Origin: Streptococcus varani
Lineage (GTDB): Bacteria > Bacillota > Bacilli > Lactobacillales > Streptococcaceae
DNA length: 64,000 nucleotides
Assembly: GCF_001375655.1 (NCBI RefSeq)
Contig: NZ_CTEN01000001.1
Span: 62,001-126,000, forward strand
Direction: 5' to 3'
The notes below the pieces were generated by a model that saw only the letters and a list, made by a program, of their open reading frames with translations, did no database searches and had not been told where the DNA came from. The position numbers were made by a program, and so were the translations under genes. This document shows, one piece after another, positions 42,512 to 52,224 of this stretch. How positions within the stretch are numbered: the stretch's first letter is position 1; the number at the start of each line of letters is the position of its first letter.

Positions 42512-43924
42512 CTAAACTGGTTTCTTAGAGATTGTATAGGTTACACCATTGATAGAGATTTCAATCCCCTCAATATTGACCTCAATCTTATCCGTGCTAC
42601 CGACATTATCGACGGTAGCAACATCAAACTTAGCTAGGGAGCCATTTTCAGCCTCAATAGCTTTCAGACGGCTTGACATACCTACAATGTAGTTATCATA
42701 GCCACTGGCTGCATAATCATAGACAGCACCACCGACTTTGAACATGCCCTTGACAGCCTCACTGAAGGTCTTAGCTCCCGATACTTTGTAAGAGCCACCA
42801 GCTCTTAGCAGATAGAACCAATCTGTCAGAAAGTCATTCACACTAGCATAATGCATATAATGACCGCCCTCATTTGAAGGACGTGCGGAACCTTGAGTGA
42901 CAGTGACACCGCTTGGACGCTGTCCTTGACCAGTCCAGGTCATACCGCCCCAGTTATTGTCTGCCTTGCCTACGGCTGATGTGCCCCACAAGCCCTCAAA
43001 GTGTAGGCAAGTGATGGCATAGCTAGGCAAGATGTTATGCTTCTTACAGTTGGCCAGAATCTTGTCCAGCACCGCTTTTTTCAGGATTGCCCCATTGAAA
43101 GAGAGGTCTCCTTCTTCTTTGGTGGCTGTAGCTTGTCCAGTTGGCTCAGTTTGGATTGTTTTGGTTCCGTGGGCTTGTTTTACTTCTTGTGCCTTGGACG
43201 GCTCAGAGGGCTGTTTTTTGAGCAATTCCGTCACTCGTTTTTGAACTGCATCATATTGACTACCAAGCGACTTTTTACGAGCTTCACCGTTGCCATACTT
43301 GCCAGCGATTACCTCCTGAGCCAGTTGGTCAACAGTCTTTTGATTAGCCGTAGCCTTGCCATTGATGACTGCCATGACAGCCTCATATTGATTGCCAAGA
43401 GCTGCCTTGCGGGTATCTCCGTTACCGTAAACACCTGCCAGGGTTTCTTTAACCAAGGTATCAAGGCTTTTTCCAGCCGTTGAGGTTGATGACTGATTAG
43501 ATAAACGGTAAACATAGCAATACATCCAGCCACTAGCTGCCGCTGTCTGATTGTAGTTGTCAATAGTTATTCCATTGCGGGCATAGTTACAATGGATAAT
43601 GTTGTCAGGGTCTACAAAGATACCAGTATGACCACCAGCACCGCTAGACTGTCCACGGCGACCCCAAATAAAGACATCACCACGCTTAGCGTCCCAGTCT
43701 TTGTTTTCTGCAATGAGCTTATAACCATTCTTGATGAGCCAATCATGCTGATACTCAGTATTTACTGCCCAGCCTGCTGTAATTGCTCCAGCTGACATCA
43801 AGGCATAGTAAACAGAGCTAGAGCAATCATAAGAACCTGGTCCGTTTCTGTAGTCCATTGAATAGGTCACTTTTCCAGCTCGTGATGTCATCCAGGCAAT
43901 AGATACTTCAATATTTACTGCCAT
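42512..43924 (-). CDS. Prophage endolysin: Amidase_5, two Cpl-7 repeats, glucosaminidase
   Basis: The 470-residue lysin has three parts. The N-terminal Amidase_5-type peptidase (about 1-140) has Cys34 in GSYDCSSSVYY and the His in GAGGHTGIF. Two Cpl-7/CW_7 wall-binding repeats follow at about 152-190 and 197-232 (LAGVYGNGDTRKAALG and IAGKYGNGEARKKSLG). A C-terminal GH73-type glucosaminidase (about 285-430) contains ITCLHFEGLWGTSAVGKADN and NWGGMTW. This is the architecture of the lambda-Sa2 endolysin. There is no choline-binding domain, unlike most pneumococcal phage lysins. Confidence 0.9.
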   Translation of the reverse strand: MAVNIEVSIAWMTSRAGKVTYSMDYRNGPGSYDCSSSVYYALMSAGAITAGWAVNTEYQHDWLIKNGYKLIAENKDWDAKRGDVFIWGRRGQSSGAGGHTGIFVDPDNIIHCNYARNGITIDNYNQTAAASGWMYCYVYRLSNQSSTSTAGKSLDTLVKETLAGVYGNGDTRKAALGNQYEAVMAVINGKATANQKTVDQLAQEVIAGKYGNGEARKKSLGSQYDAVQKRVTELLKKQPSEPSKAQEVKQAHGTKTIQTEPTGQATATKEEGDLSFNGAILKKAVLDKILANCKKHNILPSYAITCLHFEGLWGTSAVGKADNNWGGMTWTGQGQRPSGVTVTQGSARPSNEGGHYMHYASVNDFLTDWFYLLRAGGSYKVSGAKTFSEAVKGMFKVGGAVYDYAASGYDNYIVGMSSRLKAIEAENGSLAKFDVATVDNVGSTDKIEVNIEGIEISINGVTYTISKKPV

Positions 43925-44042
43925 TGTCTTCCTCCTTTAGAAATAATTGAATAAAAGGGGAAAGCATGAGGAGTAAAAAAGAAAGAGGTACTAGCGATAG
44001 TACCCCTGCAATTATCAAGATAATTTTCCCTAATTTCCTCAT
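43908..44042 (-). CDS. 44-residue hydrophobic protein between holin and endolysin
   Basis: A short ORF with a strong ribosome site (TAGGAGGCATAGC) encodes MRKLGKIILI followed by a single long hydrophobic stretch (IAGVLSLVPLSFLLLMLSPF) and an acidic tail. It ends inside the endolysin start region (17-bp overlap), suggesting coupling. A one-helix membrane protein here could be a holin-like or antiholin/pinholin protein or simply a small accessory protein. No family recognised. Confidence 0.6.
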   Translation of the reverse strand: MRKLGKIILIIAGVLSLVPLSFLLLMLSPFIQLFLKEEDNGSKY

Positions 44043-44052
44043 GCTATGCCTC

Positions 44053-44280
44053 CTATTTAGGTTCAGTGTAGGTCATTGCTCTGTCTGAGTCTGATACCCC
44101 AGCTGTAGTAGGGTCAGACACAACTCCAAGCAAGACAAGCAATGTAAGAGCTGTATTGGCTACGTCATTGATATTGTCAGGCAACTTCAAGCCTAGCTGT
44201 TGGGCTAGTAAAAGAGCTGTTGCGACAATGGCCGTCAAAGTCGCCTTGTTCTTAAAGCGTAGTTTCCAATTAAGTTTCAT
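44053..44280 (-). CDS. Phage holin, phi-LC3 type
   Basis: The 75-residue protein starts MKLNWKLRFKNKATLTAIVA and has two hydrophobic segments separated by LPDNINDVAN, then a polar tail (DPTTAGVSDSDRAMTY), the classic phi-LC3 holin pattern. It permeabilises the membrane to release the endolysin. Confidence 0.92.
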   Translation of the reverse strand: MKLNWKLRFKNKATLTAIVATALLLAQQLGLKLPDNINDVANTALTLLVLLGVVSDPTTAGVSDSDRAMTYTEPK

Positions 44281-44284
44281 GAAT

Positions 44285-44563
44285 TTAATTCCTTTCCTTA
44301 ATCATTGTTTTTAGTTCTCTGACATCTTCTGTCAGGTTCTTCATCTGTTCAGTCATAGCTACTAACGCCTGATTTTGTTTATCATGGTCATCTAGCCGCC
44401 GTGTATGGTCTTTGATGGTCTGCTCCAAAAATGAGATTTTAAGCTCAAGAGTATTGATTTTTGTAGCTTGCTCAATACTTTTAGCTTTCAGCACATTATA
44501 AAAGCCATAAACTGTAATGATGAACCCTACGAGAGTAATCAGCGCTTGGTATTCAGGTCTCAA
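44285..44563 (-). CDS. Phage lysis-associated membrane protein with coiled coil (XhlA-like)
   Basis: The 92-residue protein has one N-terminal helix (ALITLVGFIITVYGFYNVL) followed by a predicted coiled coil (TLELKISFLEQTIKDHTRR and on), the layout of hemolysin XhlA/holin-associated proteins. It appears to start at a TTG preceded by GGGGGAG; no ATG fits. It lies four bases from the holin gene. Confidence 0.65.
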   Translation of the reverse strand: MRPEYQALITLVGFIITVYGFYNVLKAKSIEQATKINTLELKISFLEQTIKDHTRRLDDHDKQNQALVAMTEQMKNLTEDVRELKTMIKERN

Positions 44564-44566
44564 ATA

Positions 44567-44722
44567 TTACTCCCCCTTTGGCTCAGTGGTCTGCTCTGAT
44601 AACACCTCGATTACTACATCACGTAAGTTGAAAAGTTTTGGTACCTGTTCAACTGTGTAAGTGCCAGCAACAACAAGGGCTACCCATGATTTAACGATTT
44701 GATGTTTTTTAGTGAATTTCAT
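44567..44722 (-). CDS. Small phage protein of unknown function
   Basis: The 51-residue protein starts MKFTKKHQIVKSWVALVVAG at an ATG with AGGAAA upstream. It has one short hydrophobic stretch. Similar small proteins sit between the tail-fibre and holin genes of streptococcal siphophages. The longer frame to 44785 overlaps the upstream gene and lacks a ribosome site. Confidence 0.6.
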   Translation of the reverse strand: MKFTKKHQIVKSWVALVVAGTYTVEQVPKLFNLRDVVIEVLSEQTTEPKGE

Positions 44723-44765
44723 TGTAAAATTTCCTTTCTTGATTAAAGCTGTACCTAAAACAAGG

Positions 44766-45209
44766 TTACTCAGTAGGTCCTTCATCTTCTACCTCCTCCA
44801 CATTATCGACTGGTGCAAAATTAGCAAGAACCCCCATCACAAGCTCTGTCAGTTCAGATACAGCGTTGTTTACTGCCTGCTCATTCTTGATAGTTCCTTG
44901 TTTAGCTTCTCTTGTCGCTTGCTCCAAGTCTTCAATTGCCTTTTGTGACTTCTCAATCAGTTCATCATACTTGGCGATTTTTGCACCAATCTCATTGAAC
45001 TTCTCATTTTCAGCACGCTGTGGGAAATTCTCTTGATAGATAACCTCAAGAGCAAGTTCAAAAAGCTCCGTATTGGATAAAGCAATCTTATCAGGAGATA
45101 AAAAAATAGGGACTATTGCCCCATCTGCATTGATTAACGTAACTTTGGTGGTGGACGCTGAACCACTAGCGTCATATTCTTGTGATTTTGAACCATATTC
45201 AAATTTCAT
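44766..45209 (-). CDS. DUF1366-type phage protein
   Basis: The 147-residue acidic protein starts MKFEYGSKSQEYDASGSAST and carries a central helical, probably coiled-coil, part (KYDELIEKSQKAIEDLEQAT). Sequence and position after the tail genes match DUF1366 proteins of streptococcal phages. Function unknown. Confidence 0.75.
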   Translation of the reverse strand: MKFEYGSKSQEYDASGSASTTKVTLINADGAIVPIFLSPDKIALSNTELFELALEVIYQENFPQRAENEKFNEIGAKIAKYDELIEKSQKAIEDLEQATREAKQGTIKNEQAVNNAVSELTELVMGVLANFAPVDNVEEVEDEGPTE

Positions 45210-45221
45210 AGCATTTCCTTT

Positions 45222-47258
45222 CTATGGATAAGGGTCATTGGTAACATAGGTAATAGTACCAGTCCATACCTTGTTACCTGTGATATTGTTAGTCAGCCTG
45301 ATTTGTCCATCAGGGGCTAGATGGACAACTGATGTACCAGATATAGTTGGACCCGAGTTAGCTTGGATGATAAGATGTGCCTCTTTGATTGGCCTATATC
45401 CTGCTGGTATAGTCTCACTCATCAAACCATATTCGACTGTTGAATTTATGTTTTTGATAGCTCTATCAACTGTTAGGGTTACTAAGTTCCCTTTTCTCAT
45501 TGCACTAATACCAACACCCCACATAATGGTAAAGTTAAAGGTGGCTGTATCTGTAATGTTTAACCTCGAAAAAGAGGATGATGTGTTCTGTACCGCTAAC
45601 TGTGACCAACTTCCCCACGCTCCATTGGTCATTCTTCGTGTATAAATATCAGTTGAGTTATAGGGCATGAACATCTGAGAAATAAAGTTATCTGAATTAT
45701 ACCAAACGGTAAGATAACCATACTGATTACCTGGACTGTTTTCTCTCGCACCGACCATGTAATAAAAACCAGCAGATGTAACTAGATTAGCATTGCTAAC
45801 CGTTATAATCCTGCCGTTGTTTTCAGTCAGTTTATGTTGCTGAATAGGATTTCCGTTAGCGTAAATATCTCCATTGACATCTAACGCTCCACGTTCTCTA
45901 ATCTTATTGACACCCACCCCAGAACGGTCATAGGAAAAAACCACGCTTTCCGTCGCTACATTTATTGCAAACTCAGTCTGAGTAAATCTATCGGCAAGAG
46001 TGCCAATAACAACCCATGACTGATTAGCTGCATAGGTACCTGAGAGATTAGCTTGAGAGTTAATCAGACTAGATAAGCTAGTCCATGAGCCAGCAGCTGT
46101 CCCAGTGTCAGCCGTGTAGGTTGTTGTTCCTAGCCTTGCAACCTTAAAGGATAGTGTCATGATATTCTTTTGAGCACCGCCAATCGCCAAAGGTGCTACT
46201 CTAGCATTTCTTGTGACGGTAAAAGTACTGGAAGTTGAGCCAGTCCTAGCAATACTAAAGCTCAGAGCTGGTGCAAAGTACTCAAGAACCGTTACTGAGA
46301 CATCTCTAGTATCTGACCAACGCCCACGACTGTCAGAGACGCTTGCTCTGATTGTGATAGCACCGTTGTAGTTCATAATTCCCAAGGTGCCACCATTCAC
46401 ATTGGTTGTTTGGTTCTTGCCCACAATCTCAGCTTTATAGCCCGTAATAGATGAGCCATAAGAGCCAGCACCGCCGTTAAATGTAACCTTAATATTAGAT
46501 ACTATCTGAATAAAGGTAGTGGTACTAGATACCAAGTTTTGAGCTGCTGTGTTGAAATCAGATAAAGAAACGCCTGTAAAGGTTGGTTTCATGTTGGTTG
46601 GAACGCTAGCCGTTAGAGTTGTTGACTGCGTTCCTGTCTTGGTTGAACCTGAGTAGGTATCGACATAGATTATCCCTGTCCCACTGGTTGAGTTGGGAAT
46701 ATCATTAGCAAAATCAAGAGGGATAGTCCACGTTGTGGAGGTATCTACATTACTTGCTATTGTCCCTTGTTTGCTACCCCAGTGATAGCGGACAGTGTGC
46801 TTAAAGCTAGAACTCTGACGGCTGATGTTGATAGTAACGGCACTACCAATAACGCCAGTGCCAACACTCACAGAGCTTGACCGTGGGATAGTGGTAAGTG
46901 TGAATGAGTTACCACCGATTGAGAGCGTACCAGGCGACCAACCACCGCTACCGCTAAAGCTAGCAGACAAGCTAAATGATTTCTTACCGTCTGCATTGTG
47001 CCCAACTGTGATAGTTTTGTCAATCAGCATGATTGTCTGATTATAACTAAGCATAGAGGGGCGACCTGACCAGCTCAGTGTCTGACCGTTGACGGTAGCT
47101 GAGGCGGTACAGTTGTACTCTGCAAAGGTAGTAGTCGTATTCAGCAAGGCAAGCCTTACCCTAACCTGACTACTATTGCCTGCGATATTCTGAGAGGTTT
47201 GGTCTATCCATAGGCGGATACGATAACCTCTATCATTATTTGACCAAAATTCAGCCAT
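45222..47258 (-). CDS. DUF859-type phage minor structural protein
   Basis: The 678-residue protein starts MAEFWSNNDRGYRIRLWIDQ and is rich in Ser, Thr, Gly and beta structure. This is the DUF859 family found downstream of the tail-tip protein in streptococcal siphophages. The C-terminal third (NGRIITVSNANLVTSAGFYY and on) resembles receptor-binding or baseplate head domains. It is likely part of the distal tail and host recognition. It is separated from the upstream tail gene by one base. Confidence 0.82.
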   Translation of the reverse strand: MAEFWSNNDRGYRIRLWIDQTSQNIAGNSSQVRVRLALLNTTTTFAEYNCTASATVNGQTLSWSGRPSMLSYNQTIMLIDKTITVGHNADGKKSFSLSASFSGSGGWSPGTLSIGGNSFTLTTIPRSSSVSVGTGVIGSAVTINISRQSSSFKHTVRYHWGSKQGTIASNVDTSTTWTIPLDFANDIPNSTSGTGIIYVDTYSGSTKTGTQSTTLTASVPTNMKPTFTGVSLSDFNTAAQNLVSSTTTFIQIVSNIKVTFNGGAGSYGSSITGYKAEIVGKNQTTNVNGGTLGIMNYNGAITIRASVSDSRGRWSDTRDVSVTVLEYFAPALSFSIARTGSTSSTFTVTRNARVAPLAIGGAQKNIMTLSFKVARLGTTTYTADTGTAAGSWTSLSSLINSQANLSGTYAANQSWVVIGTLADRFTQTEFAINVATESVVFSYDRSGVGVNKIRERGALDVNGDIYANGNPIQQHKLTENNGRIITVSNANLVTSAGFYYMVGARENSPGNQYGYLTVWYNSDNFISQMFMPYNSTDIYTRRMTNGAWGSWSQLAVQNTSSSFSRLNITDTATFNFTIMWGVGISAMRKGNLVTLTVDRAIKNINSTVEYGLMSETIPAGYRPIKEAHLIIQANSGPTISGTSVVHLAPDGQIRLTNNITGNKVWTGTITYVTNDPYP

Positions 47259-47259
47259 T

Positions 47260-50200
47260 TTATCCTCCTACATACCTAATAACGTTCATGTCAGCGTTGA
47301 GATGATACTGTTCTTCTCTGAACCGTCCAATTTGGATTGTCTTTGAGAAAATACCATTTTCAATGTGGATAACACCTTGAGAGATATACATAACCTCTAC
47401 CCCTGCTGAGTACATGGAAATCCTACCGTTAGGGTTAAACATCAAGCTTGAACTGCCATCATTCTTACCAATGACCAGGCCCTCATTTGATGAACTCATG
47501 TAAGTATCAATGAAATTCCAGCGGTCTGAGAGCTCTCCAAGGTCTTTAGCAATGGTAGAAACACGTTGGCTAGCTGAAATTAAATCTTTTTCAGCCTGTG
47601 CCCTCGCCGTGTCATTAGCTTTGACAAAGTCCTGATAAGCCTTAATCCAGTTGTCCAATGTGTCAGCACTAGCCTTAGCCTCTAGCTCTGCTTGGATAAT
47701 ACCAGCTTTCTCATTGAGGGCGTTTAGCTGCTCTTGGGTCAGTACTTGGTCAGCCTTAGAATTAAGGTCAGCTTCAATATCCTCTGGTGCTGGTGTCCAA
47801 TCCGTGGCGATATTTCCGCTTTCTAGTTTCATTCCACAAATTTCGACTACTCCACCACTATTTTGACCAAATTGGATAGAGTTATAAACTGCGTCAGCTA
47901 CAAAAGTAATGCTATATCTCTTCCAATCTGTATGATTGATAGATTTTAATAAAACCTTCCTAGTGTCACTAGTTGTCCATGACCTCATCAAGAGATTAAC
48001 ACTATTTTGTGAACTGGTAGATGACACCCTTGCCCAGCAAGAAATAGTATAGGTATCCCCCACAATTAGATTGACACCTTGTGCCAAGTCCTTGTTACCA
48101 CCATTGGTATTATTGACTACACGAACGGCTTTTTTTAGATTAGATGACGGCAGTTCATCTACATCAACGACCGTAGCAGTACCATTACCGCCAGACACAG
48201 ACAACCACGTTCCATTTAGACGATTTCCCAATGGTAATGTTGCTGTATTCAGCAAAAGATTACGCCCGCCGACCTGAACATTGTCAAACAACGCCGTCCA
48301 CTTATACTTAGTGTAGTCTTGACTATCTGCCTCAACAAAGTCAGTTAAAGTACCTAGATAACGCTTATTGTTGCTATCTGATGTGCTGAAACCGTCACGG
48401 CCATCAGCAGAGTTAGCCCATGCACGGTGAAAGTAGGGCGTTTTTCCGTCAGCACCAGCCTTTCCTGGTATGCCCTGGGCTCCGTCCTTACCATTTTTAC
48501 CATCTGTACCTCTCCATTTAGTCCAGCGGTAATCAGCAGGATTGGTGCTATCAGTTGCATTAAAGTCTACATAAACCCCAATATAAGCCTTGTCTGCGTT
48601 GGTTTGGTTAAAGCCTCCGCCTGAGATAGTATCAGCGTAAGCAATATGGGTGTACTGAGTTCTTCCATCAGCTCCTTTAGCTCCTGGGATACCTTGCTCA
48701 CCTTTGGGCCCTTGGAGACCTTGCAAACCTTGTAGTCCACGCTCCCCTTGAGGTCCTTGGGGTCCAGTATCACCTTTGTCACCCTTAGCTCCAGTTTCCC
48801 CCATTTTGGCCACAGAAAAACCTGTCTCGCTAGTATTATCCGTGTAGCTCCATGTAGTTTTGGTCCAGAGGTACTGACCAGGGGACACGCTAGGAATTTG
48901 AGAAGACCAACCGCTTGTGGGTGGGACGGTTCCTGATGTAGAACCAGCATAGACTACCGTAGTTGTTCTGATACCCACACCGTCTTTACCAGCGATACCG
49001 TCACGCCCAGTATTTCCGTCTTGACCAATTCTAGCCACTGAGTAACCAGTCTCTGAGGTACTGTCTGTGTAATTCCAGACCGTCTTAGTCCATAAATACT
49101 GCCCAGCTGGTACCGTAGGGACAGAGTTTGTCCAACCTGTGCCAGGGGCACTTGTCCCTGATGTTGAGGAGGCGTAAGTAATAACGGTAGACCTCAAGCC
49201 TACACCATTCTTACCAGCGATACCATCACGCCCTGGGTCTCCTTTTTCGCCTTTGAGACCGTCAGAGGCATTCAAGAAAGTAATCTGTTCAGAGGCTACT
49301 TCCTGATTATCGACCCATGCAGCGATTGTCAGAACCATTGTCTGATTGATGTCAGCAGCTTTGACAATGTAGGTAGAGCTTGTAGCCTTAATCTCACCGT
49401 CAACAACCCAACGCCAGCCACTATTGATGACCCTGTTCCCTTTCATCAAGGTAGGGGTCACAACTGACTGACCTTGACCATTCTTAAACGCTGTACCGTT
49501 GTCTGTAGAGACTTTCACGGTGTAAGGTTTAGCGTCTTCTATCATACGGTCTAGGCGTTCCTGAATACCGTTTGACAAGAGATTTTCAAGAGCCTTAGCG
49601 TTTGAGAAAGTGGTCTTGTTGTTCTTTGGATTGGTAAAGCTGATTGTCTGCTCTGATACCCTCATTTCAAGCAAGAGTACAGGGCTAAAGCCATCATCAT
49701 AAACCTTTACGGTATCCCCTATTTCAAGGTCAGCAAAACCCTCAGCCTCATAGGTTACGGCAGGATAACAATTCTTTTTGAGTTCACGGTACGCTGCTGA
49801 ACGGATAACCTCAGGATTTGAACTTTCTACCTGCATATCCTTTCTTATCCACTGGTCATTAGTGGTGGAGCTAGTAAACGCTGATGGATACATCTGCATA
49901 GAAAGAGGAGCATACAGCCCCTCTCCTGCTTGATAAAATTCACGTTCTCCCTTATCGTTATTAACAGACCAAGCACTGAGCCCAGAAATGGTGACAATAT
50001 CGCCATTTTCTGTTCTACCAGTAGGCCTAACCATGTTGTAGATGTTTGTTTTATCTACTGTTCTAGTTAAGGTTTTTAGGTTCTTTCCGTATGTCAAAAC
50101 AGTTGGGCTAATACGCCCTACGCCTTGGTGGGTGTCGTCGTTTTCGTGGTAGACATTGACTACAAAGGACTTGATAGAGCTATCAGCGTTGAGGTGGGTG

Positions 50201-50724
50201 TCAAATTCAATCTCTGCCCCAAACTTCTTAGCTAAGCTAAGCAGACGGTTCAGCTTGGTATCTGCTCCCTCCCACTCAGCAGAAATTTTCTGAGTAGAAA
50301 CCTCATTGACACCAATTTTCAAGAATGTAAAGTTTAGCAAGTCCATAGCGTCACAATATTCTTTGAAAGTCATTGCTTTTGGCGCTTTGTATGGATTAGA
50401 ATACTCATTGATAAGCTCAAGGTTCAAGTTGATACCGTAACATTTGATAATCTGCTCATTCTCCTCAACTTTTCGGATAGTATGTAGATAAGTCTTACCC
50501 TTGTACTGAAATGATACAAAGGCTTTTTCATTCAGATAGTTGTAGGCACGCTTACGCCCCACATCTGAAATGATGGCCTTTTTGAATACTGTGAAATCAA
50601 ATGTACTAGAACCTGTTTCAAGGTACCTAGTCCATGTATCGTTAAAGTAATTCAACGTAGCCTGTTTATCGTTATCGATAAAAGCAACTTTTCTCAAACT
50701 TGCGTCATGAATTGTCAATAACAT
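47260..50724 (-). CDS. Tail-associated protein (Tal/tail spike) with collagen-like stretches
   Basis: The 1154-residue protein begins with a prophage tail-endopeptidase/Tal-type domain (about 1-400; [40 protein letters not shown]). It then has an Ig-like segment, two similar ~75-residue repeats each ending before Gly-X-Y, and collagen-like triplets near residues 488-505, 641-690 and 741-761 (for example [19 protein letters not shown]). Near 800-950 is a carbohydrate-binding-like domain ([10 protein letters not shown]), followed by a helical tail region. It forms the tail tip and probably contacts the cell wall. Confidence 0.85.
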   Translation of the reverse strand: MLLTIHDASLRKVAFIDNDKQATLNYFNDTWTRYLETGSSTFDFTVFKKAIISDVGRKRAYNYLNEKAFVSFQYKGKTYLHTIRKVEENEQIIKCYGINLNLELINEYSNPYKAPKAMTFKEYCDAMDLLNFTFLKIGVNEVSTQKISAEWEGADTKLNRLLSLAKKFGAEIEFDTHLNADSSIKSFVVNVYHENDDTHQGVGRISPTVLTYGKNLKTLTRTVDKTNIYNMVRPTGRTENGDIVTISGLSAWSVNNDKGEREFYQAGEGLYAPLSMQMYPSAFTSSTTNDQWIRKDMQVESSNPEVIRSAAYRELKKNCYPAVTYEAEGFADLEIGDTVKVYDDGFSPVLLLEMRVSEQTISFTNPKNNKTTFSNAKALENLLSNGIQERLDRMIEDAKPYTVKVSTDNGTAFKNGQGQSVVTPTLMKGNRVINSGWRWVVDGEIKATSSTYIVKAADINQTMVLTIAAWVDNQEVASEQITFLNASDGLKGEKGDPGRDGIAGKNGVGLRSTVITYASSTSGTSAPGTGWTNSVPTVPAGQYLWTKTVWNYTDSTSETGYSVARIGQDGNTGRDGIAGKDGVGIRTTTVVYAGSTSGTVPPTSGWSSQIPSVSPGQYLWTKTTWSYTDNTSETGFSVAKMGETGAKGDKGDTGPQGPQGERGLQGLQGLQGPKGEQGIPGAKGADGRTQYTHIAYADTISGGGFNQTNADKAYIGVYVDFNATDSTNPADYRWTKWRGTDGKNGKDGAQGIPGKAGADGKTPYFHRAWANSADGRDGFSTSDSNNKRYLGTLTDFVEADSQDYTKYKWTALFDNVQVGGRNLLLNTATLPLGNRLNGTWLSVSGGNGTATVVDVDELPSSNLKKAVRVVNNTNGGNKDLAQGVNLIVGDTYTISCWARVSSTSSQNSVNLLMRSWTTSDTRKVLLKSINHTDWKRYSITFVADAVYNSIQFGQNSGGVVEICGMKLESGNIATDWTPAPEDIEADLNSKADQVLTQEQLNALNEKAGIIQAELEAKASADTLDNWIKAYQDFVKANDTARAQAEKDLISASQRVSTIAKDLGELSDRWNFIDTYMSSSNEGLVIGKNDGSSSLMFNPNGRISMYSAGVEVMYISQGVIHIENGIFSKTIQIGRFREEQYHLNADMNVIRYVGG

Positions 50725-50727
50725 AAG

Positions 50728-52224
50728 CTATAAGTACCTTTCTTCAAATTCTACCTTGATTGTTGGCTTGGTCTTAACCCAGCTTGAGGAATAGACCTCA
50801 AGGGTAGAGTTACCAGGTGGAATAGTCAGGAATGTTGAGCCGTGGACAATGTCCACAATACGCTCCAAACCGTCCACAGTAACCGTGTCATTTTCGCTAT
50901 TAAGTACCACATTCGAACCGATAGGGTAACGGTTAGGAATGTCTTTAGTAACTGCCACAAAATCCTTGCGGTAGAAAATGCTATCCAAGTACATACGGGT
51001 TACTAGTGGTTTGTTCCCCAGTGCACCAAATGCCACATGGATTTTGGCTGATTTTCTACCCTTTATTTCAGGAATGGTAAAGGTGTTGTAAGATCCCCAC
51101 CAAAAGACCGTTACCTTGTCATCATTACGTTTGAGGTCTGACCAACCTCTAGGCTCGTTAAATGGGTTTTGGCTGTCTAAGTGGGTTCCTGTAAAAGTCC
51201 ACTTTTTGAGCATGTTATAGCCACCTTTTCCGTCAGCAGCCATAAAGTTATACTCACAGCCTAAACCGTTGTAGCGTTTGAATGTCTCGACACCATACAA
51301 AAACCGTCCCTGTTCGTCAGAAACGGTCAACTTGATAAAGCCATACTGGTTGGCTGCACCAAGCCAAAAGACTTGTCGCCACCAAATATAGTCATTCAGT
51401 GAGCCAGTAGCCCCTGAGCTATCTGCTGGAATGTTCCAAGTCAAACTCCCTGCGTTGTTTCCAGTAGTGCCTCCTGGGCTTTGTAGAAACAAGTGAGGGC
51501 GACCTTGCCAATTCACACTCCCTATGGTTCCTTTGAGGTTCTGTGTTGTATCGTTCAAGATAGCAACGTTCTTAGTAGCGGCACTCAGACCAGTTGTGAT
51601 TTTACTGTCACGATAATCAAAGAGTAGCTCAGACTGTTTCACTTTCTCAGTGTCAGCCTCCTCACGGTCACCAACTTCAAGAGCACCGCTAGTGTTGACT
51701 ATACCAATATAGCCATTCTCAGCATTGTTTCTTACTGTGACCACAGGAAAAGCTGGGATATTACCATCATTGATAAGATTAAAGGTCACTTTATCAGATG
51801 ATACCGTACCATTGTCAAATAATCGGTATGTGGTACTGTGAGCCACACCGTCAGGAATAAGGAGCTCAAACTCTCCCTTTTGAAACCATCTTGTCACGTT
51901 ATCCATGTCAACTGAGCCAGTCACAAGCCCCATATAGTACTTGTCAGGCTCATCAGAGATAATGACCTTGACAGCCTCAGAGGTATTAAAGACCCCTGCC
52001 AGCGTATGCTTAGCCTGCTCAAGCGTCATGCCGTTTCTTTCTTGCATGGCAAACTTAACTTTAATGATTTTAGCCCCTGTTCTTACTTCTTGTAAGTTCA
52101 CTCCTAAGAGTGGAGCGTCATTAGTTGTAATGTTACGCTCATTACCAACAGGGCGGATAATTTCAATAATTCGGATAACCTCAGAGAGGTCAAATCCATT
52201 GATAGTGATAGTGTCATTACTCAT
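50728..52224 (-). CDS. Distal tail protein (Dit) with an internal insertion
   Basis: The 498-residue protein starts with a Dit (Sipho_tail) N-terminal domain (TITINGFDLSEVIRIIEIIR; PDKYYMGLVTGSVDMD). The ending LTIPPGNSTLEVYSSSW is the typical Dit C-terminal strand region. Between them, about residues 195-430, is a long insertion with a galactose-binding/carbohydrate-binding character (YIWWRQVFWLGAANQYGFIK; KVTVFWWGSYNTFTIPEIKG). Standard Dit proteins are roughly 250-300 residues, so this is an enlarged form. It overlaps the tape measure gene by one base. Confidence 0.82.
   Translation of the reverse strand: MSNDTITINGFDLSEVIRIIEIIRPVGNERNITTNDAPLLGVNLQEVRTGAKIIKVKFAMQERNGMTLEQAKHTLAGVFNTSEAVKVIISDEPDKYYMGLVTGSVDMDNVTRWFQKGEFELLIPDGVAHSTTYRLFDNGTVSSDKVTFNLINDGNIPAFPVVTVRNNAENGYIGIVNTSGALEVGDREEADTEKVKQSELLFDYRDSKITTGLSAATKNVAILNDTTQNLKGTIGSVNWQGRPHLFLQSPGGTTGNNAGSLTWNIPADSSGATGSLNDYIWWRQVFWLGAANQYGFIKLTVSDEQGRFLYGVETFKRYNGLGCEYNFMAADGKGGYNMLKKWTFTGTHLDSQNPFNEPRGWSDLKRNDDKVTVFWWGSYNTFTIPEIKGRKSAKIHVAFGALGNKPLVTRMYLDSIFYRKDFVAVTKDIPNRYPIGSNVVLNSENDTVTVDGLERIVDIVHGSTFLTIPPGNSTLEVYSSSWVKTKPTIKVEFEERYL

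Noticed and set aside
47260..50724. CRISPR-like or satellite array in the tail gene
   Set aside because: The repetition is coding: collagen triplets and duplicated protein modules, not regularly spaced identical repeats.
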